Assembly: GCA_020284085.1 (NCBI GenBank)
Contig: JACEVL010000099.1
Coordinates: 1,901,229-1,965,228, forward strand
Direction: 5' to 3'
Source of the DNA: Aporrectodea caliginosa
Taxonomy: Eukaryota; Annelida; Clitellata; Crassiclitellata; Lumbricidae
Length of the DNA stretch: 64,000 nt
Shown: positions 25,501 to 37,028 of the stretch, in pieces
How the letters are laid out: each line of letters starts with the position of its first letter
Position numbering within the stretch: position 1 is the stretch's first letter
The notes under the pieces: generated by a model
The model's database searches: none
What the model saw: only the letters and a program-made list of their open reading frames with translations
Told to the model about the DNA's origin: nothing
Program-made: the position numbers and the translations under genes

Positions 25501-27896
25501 AGTACCCAACGTAAGCGTTTGTCTCCTGAAGACTCATTTCCACTCAAGCTGATAGCTTCAGATTATAATGCATACCTTCTGAGTTCTGAAAAGTGTTTAT
25601 ACAGTTCTCAAAGCCACTGGTGGAGCCGCAATCTGGACCTCGTGTGACATCGAGCGTCGAATTTGATTACCTGTTTTTATTACCATTTAAGACTTCTTCA
25701 GATTTGTAACTTCGAGTTTCATCCCATGTCTCTCCATAATATTTGGATTTATAGGCCAAACTCGCTATAATCTTTGACATTAGGGCTGATTAGGCTACTT
25801 ATTTAGACGCACTTTTAGCACTAGGATTTGGATGACCTCGTCTTGGTCCTCCTGGCGAAACTTTCATCAGCACCTGAGATTCGGACTATTCTAACGCTGC
25901 GAGAGTAATCAGTGGTAAAATAAAAATAAATAAATACATGGTCTGTTCTTGCTTTTATAATTGTTCCCTCCAAATCTTCTCTTCCCCTTTAAATAAATTT
26001 GTCTTGATTTCCCTTCCCTGTCAAAATTTCATTATGAGTAAACCATGGAATAGTATTATAGTATTATTACAGTGACAGTAAATTGTTTTTCTTTATGGGC
26101 CTACAAGTATGAACTGTAGAAAAGAATATTATGACAAAACGAATCCACTGACCTTTGATTTGCATTGAAATATATTCAATATTTAAATACTGAAGTTATT
26201 TAGGTAATAACTCAACTTTATATTGATATAAAACAGCGCTCGTGAATAAGCTGGTGCCAGGAGCTTGGGTTTGGAGCTCATAACTACGAACTGTGTGCTT
26301 TCACTTGTAGACGGACGTAATCCTCTCTGGACATAATCACCCGGACATAATCCCATCAGACAAAATCCCCCGGACATAATGTCCCCTAAACTAGGACATA
26401 ATCCCCCAGGCTAGGATATAATCATATACATTTTGTATTCCACGAAAAAGTTTATTGTATTAGTCGCCCCAAATTTGTCCAAAATAAATTGTAACAAGCA
26501 ACGGCAAAATTACAATTAGTATGAAAAGTATTATTTTCATCAATCCAACTTCTAGTTCCATAAGAACTATTTTCTTCAATCCAGCTTCTATTTTTGGGCA
26601 TCCGTCACCATCTATCCAGAAACCCCAGATCCTTCCTTATTCCATTTGCCCGTACTAACACAAGACTCTCTTCCATTAAATGTATAGGACCGAGAACGTG
26701 GAATGCAATCCCTATTGAAACACGATCCTTATCTAGCCTTCATCTCTTTAAACGCAATATACGTGACTATATTTTAAGGGCTTCATCAGTTACTCCAGGA
26801 CACTCATAATATTAACACAAAAAGTTTCCTAATGTAATGTTTTAATTCTCTGTGATTACTAAGGCATAATAAAATGTGCATTCATACCGCTGTTAATTTT
26901 ACACACTAGTTAAAATTTAGTTAAAAGTTAGTTAAAAGTTCTAATTAAGTCTGATTAAGATTAATGTTTATCGTTTAATTTGGTTTACATTGGCCACACT
27001 ACTTTCTATAATACTATTACCCCAGGTGGCCCTGGTTAGCGGGACCCTTCGGCCCCTTATGGGTCTCCTTGGTAACCTTAACTTGTTTTGCCGATGTATT
27101 TCTGTTATCGATTACTCTTTTTTGTATGTTTTTGGTTACGAATAAAAAATCAATCAATCAATCAATAAAAAAATTACTTCATGAATCGAGCTTCTATTTA
27201 AGCAAGAACTATTTTCATCAATCCAGCTTCTATTTAAGCATTACTTTCATCAATCGAGCTTCTATTTAAGCAAGAATTATTTTCATCAATCCAACATCTT
27301 TTTAAGCAAGAATTACAAGAGGCGAATAATTTAGAACGCTAAAACGATAAATTCCTGGATTCTCTTTTGACTCGCGTATCTTTCCATCTCGCCGACCATT
27401 CGTTCATTGTAGATTTAATTTTAGAAGTGAACAACATAAACAAGACTTAAGTTAACCTAAACGATATTAGCAAATCTTAACTTTAGACCTAAATGACACT
27501 AACAAGTCTTAACTTTATATCTAAATGACAATAACAAGTCTTAAGTCTAACATTAACAAGCTTACGCAATGAACAAAAACTGAGCAATTAAGGTCTATCA
27601 ATTAAACGCAGATAATTATAGGCGAATTGCACAGAGGGGAAATTATGTCCGAAATTATCTCACACGCAAAATCGAGGGATTTTGTCCGGCGATTTATACA
27701 ATCGCTTTCACTCAAAGTAACATTGATAGCATGCCACCTAGCCCGATGTCTCTGCCAACAAGGGCACCCATGTTGACAGCATGTTATTCCATCTAACATA
27801 ATACAATGACTCACGATATGGAGACGATTGCATACATGATATAAAATGTATATGCTTACCAATAACAACATATGCCATGATATTGTAGCAATTCAT
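15338..27896 (-). CDS. Gene B: two-CTLD receptor with minimal cytoplasmic tail (8 exons)
   Basis: Exons: 27860-27896, 24935-25261, 21408-21533, 20128-20364, 18944-19078, 18578-18766, 18026-18128, 15338-15398. The sum is 1215 nt, 404 codons plus stop. The signal exon reads MNCYNIMAYVVIG. CTLD1 has EWCRSKGYAL, TWTWVNGQQ and RPFICEKPG. CTLD2 has GRCYQRKT, GGGDLASFE, YWVGIQRAEWRWE, IKYTNWESG and YRFICTG, with a 3-codon deletion before YWVG relative to A and C. The stalk is the longest of the set (63 residues, Ser/Thr rich). The TM segment is Gly-rich with no charged residue. The last exon gives only about 20 residues (RKKQDVRRD...LYEQPIN) before TAA. Introns hold a 9-bp-TSD TIR element, a fold-back element, a pogo-like relic and LINEs. 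Lacking a full signalling motif, it may be a decoy or non-signalling receptor; this is inference. Confidence 0.82.
15690..17925 (+). mobile_element. Degenerate long LINE in gene B's last intron
   Basis: Many broken frames run in order: endonuclease-end text (SLIDNIFTN), QEMEYFQSLLDEINWTQI, NTFNSYFTSIPQNLA, an RT region and C-terminal IPVSTRHLPNLNLFKKSIRTLL. It ends in an AT-rich tail ending TTGAATTGAATTG at about 17925. Confidence 0.7.
19125..19480 (+). mobile_element. LINE C-terminal fragment
   Basis: It reads DVSDMACEAEDRLLTAVSRN and TSHVLRSLFPPIIK, then a 3' UTR shared with 12286-12440. It lies in the intron upstream of gene B exon 5. It ends in a TA repeat. Confidence 0.65.
19470..19505. 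repeat. TA dinucleotide repeat
   Basis: About 17 TA units follow the LINE 3' UTR. Confidence 0.9.
20560..20985 (+). mobile_element. LINE 3' fragment
   Basis: It encodes ALVLKSKLGLAPKYL, RSLERSDFFVPRART and SFFGPSLWNALPFTLRETF. It ends in ACATTACATTACATTATATT. It is inserted between gene B exons 3 and 4. Confidence 0.75.
22190..22905 (+). mobile_element. Internally deleted pogo/CENP-B-type transposase relic
   Basis: The 5' part has CENP-B-type HTH text with frameshifts (VAKELEICHVTLYRLMKKP). The 3' part has the family's C-terminal tail (GASERKTSRTDIRKRQAATLTD, SAKGKSGAENVKLSMKKLTPKKK) and a Cys-rich PHD-like end, CIVCEEFSKGGEWWFSC...GCTDADHPEF. The DDE core is missing. It lies in gene B intron 2. 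Confidence 0.7.
23295..24406. mobile_element. Fold-back element with long inverted arms and 9-bp TSD
   Basis: The ends GGGagcAGGACATTACCCCCC and GGGtctAGGACATTACCCCC are inverted. Arms of about 430 bp (to about 23735, and from about 23985) pair along their length, each carrying two copies of an AT-rich block ending GTTAGCTTGTATCTTGTGT. CTATTATAT flanks both sides (23286-23294 and 24407-24415). The long TIRs and 9-bp duplication recall Mutator-like elements, but no transposase is present. Confidence 0.8.
25262..26296. other. Gene B intron 1, left part
   Basis: No exon or recognisable element is seen. Parts near both ends align with gene A intron 1, showing that the introns are paralogous. Confidence 0.5.
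26594..27175 (+). mobile_element. LINE 3' fragment nested in the TIR element
   Basis: It encodes RNPRSFLIPFARTNTRLSS and GPRTWNAIPIETRSLSSLHLFKRNI, then a 3' UTR and an (ATCA)n tail. Confidence 0.7.
27176..27315. repeat. Minisatellite split by a LINE
   Basis: Units of about 35 bp (TTCATCAATCCAGCTTCTAT...AAGCAAGAAC) occur here and at 26524-26597, so the LINE landed inside the array. Confidence 0.6.
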
Positions 27897-27953
27897 ATTT
27901 CAAGATGCGAAATGCTTGACTATCATCAATGTTGACTGTTAAAGTGCAACACC

Positions 27954-28165
27954 AAGGAAGTAAGCCTTAGTTGATGTGGCTCATCAACTAAGGCTTACTT
28001 ATAACCAACCGAAAACTTGGCTGGTATTTCCCCGCTATGAAAACGTTAATATGCTCTGATGAGCCAAGCAGTCGCTTGGTTATAATACGGGATTACGGGT
28101 GTAACTGCGATCATCAATTACGGGTGTAACTGCGATCATCAAAGCCGACAGTTATTTATAAATAG
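27954..28165 (-). promoter_or_regulatory. Gene B upstream region
   Basis: It aligns with gene A's upstream region: AAGGAAGTAA at 27954-27963, ATGCTCTGATGAGC at 28051-28064, a duplicated 27-nt block (TTACGGGTGTAACTGCGATC twice, about 28084-28140) and a TATTTATAAATA box near 28153-28164. A perfect 19-bp hairpin interrupts it. Confidence 0.4.
27958..28000. repeat. Perfect 19-bp hairpin upstream of gene B
   Basis: Arms 27958-27976 and 27982-28000 are exact reverse complements (AAGTAAGCCTTAGTTGATG) around a 5-nt loop. Gene A has only the first arm. Confidence 0.9.
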
Positions 28166-28472
28166 CCTAAGACGCAGCTCCTGTGGCATGGCTCTCAATC
28201 TCAGGGCGTTGCTGCAGTAGCTTTGTGGGCCTGAGAATTCTGAACTAGCTGTTCAGTGTATATTTCCCTGTGTAAATAGAAGCAGAATTTACTACCGCTT
28301 TGACTAGGACGTCAAAGGCAAGTCTTGAACAGCAATGATCTCTTTGTTGGGAATTTCCTTTTCGTCTGGTGATCACTCTGTGCTGTATGCTGCAAGGAAC
28401 GAACATAAAGGAACCTCCACCTTGGTCTTTTATGAGAGACCGTAAGTCTCGTTCTGTTTGGGACGGCAATGT

Positions 28473-28506
<34 letters not shown>

Positions 28507-29330
28507 TCAACTTTATTGTTCACCGCTTCAATTCAGTGTTTACATGTAAAGACAGATTTCTTCCAAATGCATTAACAATGGGTAATACCCTAAGGAACTT
28601 TAAGTTCCGCTAACAGGATAGCCCTAGTGCTATGTCAATCAGTCTAGTCTATTCAGTTGCTTATGTAGTTATTTTATTATGACTTCATTTCTTAAACAAC
28701 ATCATAATCAAATCAACACACTTATAGTTCACATAGTTGCATATAACGTGACCAGCAGTATTATTATTATTATTCAGCAGTAAACACTTAACTAGATCAA
28801 TTGTCAGGAGCACACACAAAAAACAACTATCTACACAGCAAGATATATATAAAACTAATTACACCTAAGGTAATTACTGATTCAGTACGGACATCAGATG
28901 CGCTTTGAGCCTGTTTTTAAATTGGTACGGGGTGGGGAGACAGGTGAGTTCATTCGGTAGTGCATTCCAGAGCACTGGCCCGTGGTATCGAATACTATGT
29001 TTCCTGATATTGGTGCGCATGCTGTGCTGGTGATATTTCTTTGAGGCGCGCGTGTGATGATCATGCACTTTGGAATTCATATAGAACCAGCTGTCGAAAC
29101 TTTCGGGTACTAGATGCATATTGACCTTGTACATGAATAGTCACACCTGTAGTTTATTTACGCTTTCAAAGGGCAGTATTCCCAAGCTCAGAGATAAATG
29201 TTTCGAGTGTGCTCTCGGAGGCGCGTTGCATACAACTCTAAGAGCGCGTTTCTGTAGTAACGTCAGACAAGTGAAACGAGTGCGGTAAGTGGATGCCCAT
29301 ATAAGGTTGCAGTAGGATAAGTATGGATAT
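28473..29330 (-). mobile_element. LINE 3' fragment, minus strand
   Basis: The minus strand reads HSIRYHGPVLWNALPNEL and PTPYQFKNRLKAHLM, typical LINE C-terminal text. The 3' end is the (AATC)n run at 28473-28505. Confidence 0.7.
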
Positions 29331-30372
29331 ATATTACCCTAAATCCCCCTCCTCAATGCGATGATGAAATGTAGGTCAAAGTGTAAGATACGTGGTAATT
29401 CATTTAAGCTCGCGACAAGACATGCAGCGTCAGCCTGTACTGTGTTAACGTGCAGTATAAACTGGATTAATCCGCCAAATAGGCTGCACGTCACGAGGAA
29501 GACCCCATGGAATATAATTATACCAAACAGTCATAGTTCCCTTTAAAGGACACAACCCCTTGTCTCTATTAACTTCGGCTGCTAAAGGTATCGCTCTGCT
29601 GAACCCATAAACTCTCACTCCTTTCGGATCTTAAGGCAATCGATACCATCCACGTAATATTGCATATCTTTGAGACGAGCAGCCTACATACTATTTTGGC
29701 CATGGTGTAGTGTAGTGTAATATAGTGTTGCGGGGTCGGATAACCTGGGACCTCACGATGAGCAACGCCTATCTCTATGCAATTATAGCACATTCTTAAA
29801 ACGTATCACCTAAACAATTTTAGTGGCAATGTAACATGTGTGTCTGTATGTATGTAGGTATATTTGTTGTGTCAAAGTTTGTATGTATTAATGTATGTGA
29901 GTATGTATGTATGACATGTATGTATTGCATGTTTGTTTGTATGCATATGTAGACCTATGTATCTAGACAACAACTATAGCGCCTTCTTGCACATTTAAAT
30001 ACAGTTTGGATTACACATTAAACTTTAGTTTAATGTTCAATCTAAGACCAGAGTCAAAATGAGACGAACACCTTCAGACTTCAATGTCACTCCAAATAAC
30101 TGTTTAATTTATTCACAGACGATAATTGTTGAAGATGAAGGCAATAATGACCACTCAGTGAATCCATTCCAACCGGCTATTTGTATATGCCGACGATGGA
30201 TACTTGATTGTACCAGCTTCAAGTGCCTCCCCTATAGAGTCTGACAAAAGCCTCGTCATGGGCGGCTGAGGCAATCCTTAAATTAAACTCGGGAAAACAT
30301 AAGAGATAACAATTATTCGGTCAAACCGTAGCAGTCACAAACAAATTGTCCCGCTTACCCCGGGATTAACAA
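29331..30372. other. Spacer between genes B and C
   Basis: I see no gene. A loose GTAT-rich stretch lies at 29850-29950. Confidence 0.4.
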
Positions 30373-30970
30373 TAGTAGACCATGTGGGCAACATAAAAGA
30401 ATGGACTGGATTGACAATGGAGGAATTGATAAGACTGACGGAAGACAGAAGACGCTGGAGGAATATTGTTCATAATGCGGCCGACCCTCGAAACGAGGAT
30501 GGCTGAGAACAGAACAGACCATGTGAAAATATTGGGAGTTACTATTTCTAGCTCGTTCACTTTCGAGAGCACGTAGATTTTATTTGCTCGCGAGGGTGGC
30601 AGGCTCAATAGGCTATTATGGTTTAATCGTCGCATGGACCGCATGAGCAAAGATTGCGTAATGTTGTGAGATCCACACTCATGGCTGGTAAGCTTTAGTC
30701 GTCGGCCTTATGGTGGGGATTTGTTGACGCTGGTGGTCGAAGAAATCTTCAGGCTGCATTAAACCGATTTTGTCGGCTGGTTTTTGTCCCTGAGGATACC
30801 TCATCATTTGAGCAGCTTTACTGAAGGGCTGACAAGGCCCTTTTTTGCCTCGATTGTGCGCAACCCTGAGCACGTGGTGTTCCATTACTTGCCCCAAATG
30901 AAGCAGTCGGAGCGCTCTCTACGACCATGGCGCATGACAGAGTTCCGTTTATGTATAATGTCATTTGTAT
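30373..30970 (+). mobile_element. Two joined LINE fragments
   Basis: 30373-30507 encodes a LINE C-terminus (NIKEWTGLTMEELIRLTEDR, NIVHNAADP, stop). From about 30508 another fragment reads HVKILGVTISSSFTFESHVD, WWGFVDAGGRRNLQAALNRF and ALFASIVRNPEHVVFHYLP. Confidence 0.7.
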
Positions 30971-31301
30971 TAAAGTCGATACTTACTAACTTACAAAACG
31001 TTAATAGAAATGACGAAGAAAGAAATATATAAAAACTGGGAGACCAGAACTACATGTTCCATGTGTTTATCTGCTGTTTTTCACAAGCTAAAGAAACAGC
31101 TTAAAGGAGTTTTCTGTTAGCTTTACCAAAATTAGCGTCTAGAACAAAATAGGCTTCTAAGATTACGTAATATTTAACTTTTCTAAAGATGTTTCTACAG
31201 TTGCATCTAATATGCAAAATCAACGTCCCTAATGTTGTTCACAAAACTCGATAAATTTTAATATTTGAACGGAATTTGGAGTCTATAGTCTCAGGTGTGT
31301 T

Positions 31302-31536
31302 TTAGTTCGGAGCTTCGTAGCTGTCCAGCTGTTGATAAGGACTTTCAGGAGACCTCGCATCGGTTGATTGCAATGTTTCGTAGGGGTCCGCTGTATTTGC
31401 CGTTGTTCTTCCTAAATGGTTCTCAGTTTTTGATGATGTGTTCTTGTTAGGCAGAGCTGTTGATGGAAACGTTGACAACTGTTGAAGTGGCGATGCTTGT
31501 ACTTCATTTGCTTCTCGTTTTGCATCGTTCTGTGTT
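31302..31536 (-). CDS. Gene C last exon: ITAM-like cytoplasmic tail
   Basis: The acceptor reads GATTTTAG and the exon opens by completing an Arg codon. It encodes 77 residues and a TAA stop. Two YxxL units (YETL and YQQL) with acidic residues 2-3 positions upstream are separated by 11 residues. The known ITAM consensus is YxxL/I, 6-12 residues, YxxL/I. No IVYAEL-type motif is present, so this tail is of a different class from those of A, D and F. Confidence 0.75.
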
Positions 31537-34500
31537 CTAAAATCGTTTATAGCGATTTGCTTTATTGAATGATATGAATGTTAATGCATTAAAAAATAAA
31601 CTGTCGGCAGCGCAATTTTCTAATATAGGTTCTATAGACTAATAAATAATTTACAGAAAAAATTTAGGCCTGCACACAAAATTGGAAAAAACATCATTGT
31701 GATGCAAATTCAAAAATTGTGAATCTTATCTAGAACAAAGAAAACACAGTAGCAGTTTCCGTAAGTAATTTGGATACTGTGGAAGAAATAATAAGTACGG
31801 AACGTAGGGCCTACTTTAAATTTGTTTTTCGAAAAGAAATAGTATTTTAACAGAACAATGGACGGTTGAGTTAGACCTTAAAACTGTCCACAGAGTTCAG
31901 TGATCCAACAGTTTACCTTTTATTTAGATGTCGTCTGATGATCATGAAGATGATGACCAATACGATGACCATAACACCCAAGCCAATACCGATGCCAACA
32001 CCAACGCCCTGACCAAAGCCTAGGCCTAGTCCTTCTAAAAGAGCAACAGCATTCAAACCACGCTCTTAAATACAAGAATGACAATTATAAGAATGCAATT
32101 AATAAGATTGAAGGAAATTATCGGATAAATTCGTTAATATCTTTTGATTAATTATCTGGTATTCAGGGATTTAAGCAACGTCAGTTGTTTAGGCAATCTC
32201 CAACAATAATAGTCAACATTTATGACACGAATAACGATTGGTTGAGCTCTCCCTTAGTAACGTATAGTTACGTATAGTTCTAAGCCTCCACGGAGACAAT
32301 TACTGTGTAGGAACATTAACAACTATCTGTCATTAGATAGACTACTGCCTTTGCGAGGTAGGCCTACTTAAAAAGGCGCGATATATACTGCATAGATGAC
32401 ACAAATGAATAGAGGATAATTTAATTATCTGACTTGCGCTTACAAAATAGGAGATGGACAATAGCCTTAGTATTAGATCCCTTGCAACGACTTCTTGACT
32501 GTGAACGATGACATGTGGCTTGTCTAAAAAAGTTCATATTTATTGCTAAAACTAGAATAAGCTGAATTGAATCACCGTTATTGCTTGGCTGGGGTAAGGT
32601 CGAAGTAGTGAATGCTTTTGGCACTGATGACAATGTAGAGAATGATAGATAGGATCCTGATACAGGTTTATTCGACGATGTATCCCTGTAAACGGTTGAC
32701 GTTGTCGCACTTGTTGCTACAACAGATTCTGATTAGCTGCTATTTGTTAAATACATATAAATTAAAAGTTGTAATTGCAACTGGGAATTTATGAAGAACC
32801 ACTTCGATGTAACTCAGTAGAGGCGCTCCCGGCGCGATGTCCCAGAAATGGTGGGTAACAACACTATCTTCAATCGTTTGCGCAAAAGAGGGGAGAAAGA
32901 GAGAGAAGCTAATTTTGGAGACCAGCTGCACCGGTGTAGTGAAAGCTTTTGGCACCGATGACAAAGCAAAATGCCTATGTGACCATCTCTGCACTTTAGT
33001 TCTGCCTTTGTTGGCGCTGCGTTCTCAGTACTGCTCCCGCATACTTAAGGGAGCTCAGCCACGTCCTGCTTCGGTCTGCAGTGGCCGCCGATATCTGCGT
33101 TCTGCGGTCCATTGCGACTTACTTGTCACCTATGTAAGCACTTCCAAAAAATGCAATGCCGGGCTTTCTCTGTCGTTGGCCAACCATTTGGAACGGTCGG
33201 CCTTCAATTGAAGCTATGTACGTCTGCTACCAAGGACAAATTCTTCGACCTTTTACTCATCTCTAAAACCCGTTATTTTCAGCCGTGGCTGCGACGGGAG
33301 CGCCTCTGAGTAGGCTTCTTGAATGGGTGCTATATTAAGTTTATGGAAAGGGTTAGCGATGATAATCAACGGAACCAGTGAACGAGACATAAAATGCAGC
33401 ATTAATATTGTTATACAAAATTATGTAGACGACTTGCGTATCAGAGGTTCATAAATTGCCAATACATGTAGATCAAGCCCTATTTACCCAAGCAGATAAA
33501 TCGACACGATAATGAGCAGTCGTAGTTATACCACAACCAGTTAGAGGATGTGGTCATACGGAGACTGAGAAACTCCTTGTCGTTGGACGGTGATCCACTT
33601 TCCCAATTCGTATATTTAATCGCAAGACCTAGGTAGCATACAAGTAAAACAATAAAATCAATATAAGTTTCGTAATATTTCATTGATTAAAAGTAATTTC
33701 TCTCCGGGCGGACACTGACATACCCTACTAAACGTTACAAATAGTGACACAAAACTAATTTTGAAGGCTGGCGTCATTATGAATACATACTATTTATTTC
33801 CATTAAAAGTAAATTCAAAGTCTAAGCAGTTGTGATTACCGGTGTCTTCCCATCTCCATTCAGCGCGTTGTATTCCAACCCAGTATTCTGTCGCCGTTTC
33901 GTTTGCGAGCAGTGTAGAACCAAGTGTAGAACGAAAAGTGCTATCAGTAAGGATTTCAAACGATGCTAAGTCTCCTCCTCCTTCTGCGCAGTCGTTCCTA
34001 GCGCTGTACCAGGTCAACGAATTCGTGTTTCTTTGGTAGCATCTGCCATTCAATGACAAACCACCCACACAGTCGTTGGCGTTGCCTGTATGGACCGAAA
34101 TGCAATTCCCAAATCTTGCAATAAACGTAAAAGGAAATGTCTGGAGCCTAAATATTTCCTTGTGAGGTGTCATTCAACAACTAGCATTATTCAAGGCTTT
34201 TACCAATACAACAGAAGAATTGCTGTTTAACCAGTGAGTCTCATAACGTTGTTTACATTTTATTGTAATTGCAATTGAACATTTATTTATGTAGCGCCCC
34301 TTCAAGATATCTACTCAGAAGCGCTGATGTTAAATGACATTACAAACGAATATAATGCATCAGTAAGCAAAACAATGCAAGAGTCGTCAGTAGCGGGCCC
34401 ACGCAGACACGTGGATCCAACCAATGGATTTCCGTCGACAGCTGAAGATGGCATGAATGTTCAGTCTCTGAGCCAAGTTGCGTCGATAGAGTAGAGCAGC

Positions 34501-36933
34501 CACAGTGACAGCGTTCGCACTCACGATGACGCTTCTGACGAGCAGGCCCTTAATGGTGGAAGATGACGCACGTCCGGCTAGCCATCGAGAAAAGGAACTC
34601 GTCGCATGTCGGTCGTAGATTGAAGAGCCACCAGTTTAGGATAGCTGCCTTAGTTTGGCGCTGTTGCTAAGTTGCTAGGCCTCGCTCCTGTCTACCTTAG
34701 CGAGCCCTGTAGCCTCACCCCCAGTGCTCTAGGCTCGCGTTCCCTCCGTTCGGCTGAACAAGGTCTTCTATCTGTCCCTTTTGCTCTCACCTCCACCAGG
34801 CAGAGCCGTGCCTTCTCTTTGGTTGGCCCCTCGACCTTGAATGGCCTCCCTCTGACACTCCGCTCCATTCCTAGAACTCCTTCTCAGGCATTCCTCTTTC
34901 ATCTTAAATGGTCCTATTTAGCCGTGCTGGGTTTTAGAGCGCCTCTGAGTAGTTCCCTTGAAGAGGCGCTATACAAATTTAAGTAATGAAATAATGATAT
35001 AATGAAATGGCTAACTGTGGAGGTCATTCCAATGGCCCGCGTCGGTCGCCCTCTACCAAGACGACAACGCTCGGCTAAAGGCGGCGTGCACGGTCCGTAT
35101 GGTCCAGACTCGACAGTACATGAGGATGGGCTTGATGCAGTCACATGGGCATAGGCGACTTGCGAAGAAAATGCCCTTATATATGAGCATTGCGACTATC
35201 TATTCCAGTTTCATTATAGAACTTAAAGCTCTGACCTGGTTTTTCGCAAATAAAAGGTCTTCCGTTGTTATGAGTACTGGCATAGATTTTATAATCGCTT
35301 GTCCTTAGAAATCCGTAGAAGTAGCGCTGACTGGGATCCCGTTGATCTTGAATATTAACACCTGCTTTGTCAAAAAAGAACACAAGTGACACATTGATGC
35401 CATATTTGAGTGGATTTAGGCATCCAATTGAGCCTATGCAGCATTATGCGTAGAAATCTAAATAAAACTCGCCGAAAAACTTGATTATTGCATCCATTAC
35501 ATAAACTTCCTAAAAGCATATTATGTAGGATGTAGGCGTAATCGTAATCGAAAACTCAACATTTATAATAAAGCTAGGCGCAGGGCATCAGCTTATTCGC
35601 GAGCGCTGCGTCGTATCAGAAGGGTTGTTCCGAGATTGACAATGGAAGGATCCTTGTCCGTTTAACGTTATCATAGCAACCCTATGATACGATGTCATTT
35701 CAACCTCCAGATTGGCATCGATACTCATTAATCGATGCCAAAAAGAGAAACGAAGTGGGCATTGATAGCCTAGAGCATTACGCGGAGACGTTCACAATTC
35801 AAATCGTGCTTGCACCCGCTTGACTTAAGAGCATTGTGAGTTACCTACTCTCTTAATTACTTCTATCAAGATTGCATGGGTCATCCATAAGTTGCGTAAT
35901 AAAGTAGAAAATCAGTAGACTAATTGATGGAAACAATTTACCATTGACTTGCTGTCCATTGACCCAGATCCATGTACCAGGCAAACTAGTGTAAAGCTTT
36001 CCATTCAGCATGATTAGATCCTTGTCAGTCATCAGTCCATTGCTCACGGCACTGCTGATAAATTGCTTGATGTAGCCCTGTACTTCTTTGTTGGGTATTG
36101 CAGCCAAAGTATATCCATTGGATCTGCACCAATCTTGAGCATTCGTCAAAGCTGCTTTGCCTTGACTGTTGTCTGCATTAGCGTCCGATAGAACGAAACT
36201 ATAGCTGCCGTAAGTCTGATTGTAATATGCAGACACTCGACCAACGACCAGCAGACAACCTATGTAATAGTATGTATACATATATATTCCATAAGTACTA
36301 ATATATATATATATAAAAGTTAAACTATATATATATAAGTTAAACTAATTGTATTGTAGCCCGTTAGTTAAACAAATGAAGTGAGTACAAAGGTTTCGAC
36401 TGTAAGTAACTAAACGTTATAGACCAATATCTTCTAAGTAAGTAAGTATATTCTTTATTAAACCAATTGCATATCCGCACTCTTATGTATACGTCTTCTT
36501 CTTCTTCTTCTTCACGTTCTCTGCCCTCAGGCAGGTTCATATGTCCAACGACGCCATTTTTTCTGTTTGGCGTCATTTTACATATTCCTCGGGATGAATA
36601 GGGAGGTGGTTTCCCGTTGCCTTCCTCCCGGTGTTTTTATGGAGAGACACCATCTCTCAGCGTCGATGCCGTTCATCGTCCGTCCTTCAGCTCCTTTGCC
36701 CATGGGGCACTCGCTTATACCGGCGAGCACTCGGTCGTCCACCATGTATACGTAGGCCTATGCTTTGATAACAATCAACTGTCAATATGAGTACAACATT
36801 CTAACTCTAAAAGATGCAATATAATATGATGCAGTTTAACGCAACTATAGTAAAAGCGTACAGTATATCTCATAATAATAATGTTGATTAGCCTACCAAT
36901 CACAACAAAAATCAGGATATTTCTGTAATCCAT
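31302..36933 (-). CDS. Gene C: two-CTLD receptor with ITAM-like tail (8 exons)
   Basis: Exons: 36897-36933, 35942-36259, 35236-35361, 33840-34085, 33488-33628, 32576-32716, 31917-32034, 31302-31536. The sum is 1362 nt, 453 codons plus stop. It starts MDYRNILIFVVIG. CTLD1 spans residues to about 160 (DWCRSNGYTLAAI, TWIWVNGQQ, GRPFICEKPG). CTLD2 runs to about 289 (GRCYQRNT, GGGDLASFE, YWVGIQRAEWRWE, IKYTNWESG, CRFICLG). A Ser/Thr stalk runs to about 336, then a TM helix of repeating Gly-Val/Ile-Gly followed by RRH, then a 78-residue tail. The tail has DPYETL and SPYQQL separated by 11 residues, an ITAM-compatible spacing, plus a terminal SYEAPN. This is the most intact and compact family member here. 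LINE fragments lie in the introns around 33.0-33.3 and 34.6-35.0 kb. An activating role is inferred from the tail only. Confidence 0.85.
32930..32985 (-). pseudogene. Partial second copy of gene C stalk exon
   Basis: The minus strand reads LSSVPKAFTTPVQL, matching LSSVPKAFTTSTL in the stalk exon at 32576-32716. It is flanked on the right by a LINE 3' fragment, with no acceptor seen. Confidence 0.45.
32990..33345 (+). mobile_element. LINE 3' fragment
   Basis: Decayed C-terminal coding text ends with GGGAGCGCCTCTGAGTAGGC and GGGTGCTATATTAAGTTTATGG, the local LINE terminus. It lies between gene C exons 5 and 6. Confidence 0.6.
34640..34985 (+). mobile_element. LINE 3' fragment
   Basis: It encodes MLGLAPVYLSEPCS, SRSLRSAEQGLLSVPFA and AFSLVGPSTLNGLPLTLRSI, and ends GAAGAGGCGCTATACAAATTTAAG. 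It lies between gene C exons 3 and 4. Confidence 0.75.
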
Positions 36934-37028
36934 AAATAAAATTTGTAGCGAATATACTTGAATATTAACTTGATTAATTATTATTGAATATGTAGAGTCG
37001 TATCTTTCAATGGTGACTGCGTGAGAAA

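Larger units (their letters stand above)
26306..27703. mobile_element. TIR element with GGACATAATCCCC subterminal repeats and 9-bp TSD
   Basis: The left end has four to six GGACATAATC(C/A)CCC units (about 26316-26425). The right end has inverted GGACAAAATCCC and GGACATAATTTCCCC. GCTTTCACT is duplicated at 26297-26305 and 27704-27712. The paralogous gene A intron (11354-11385) shows the empty site. No transposase is seen. A LINE and a minisatellite lie inside. Confidence 0.8.
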
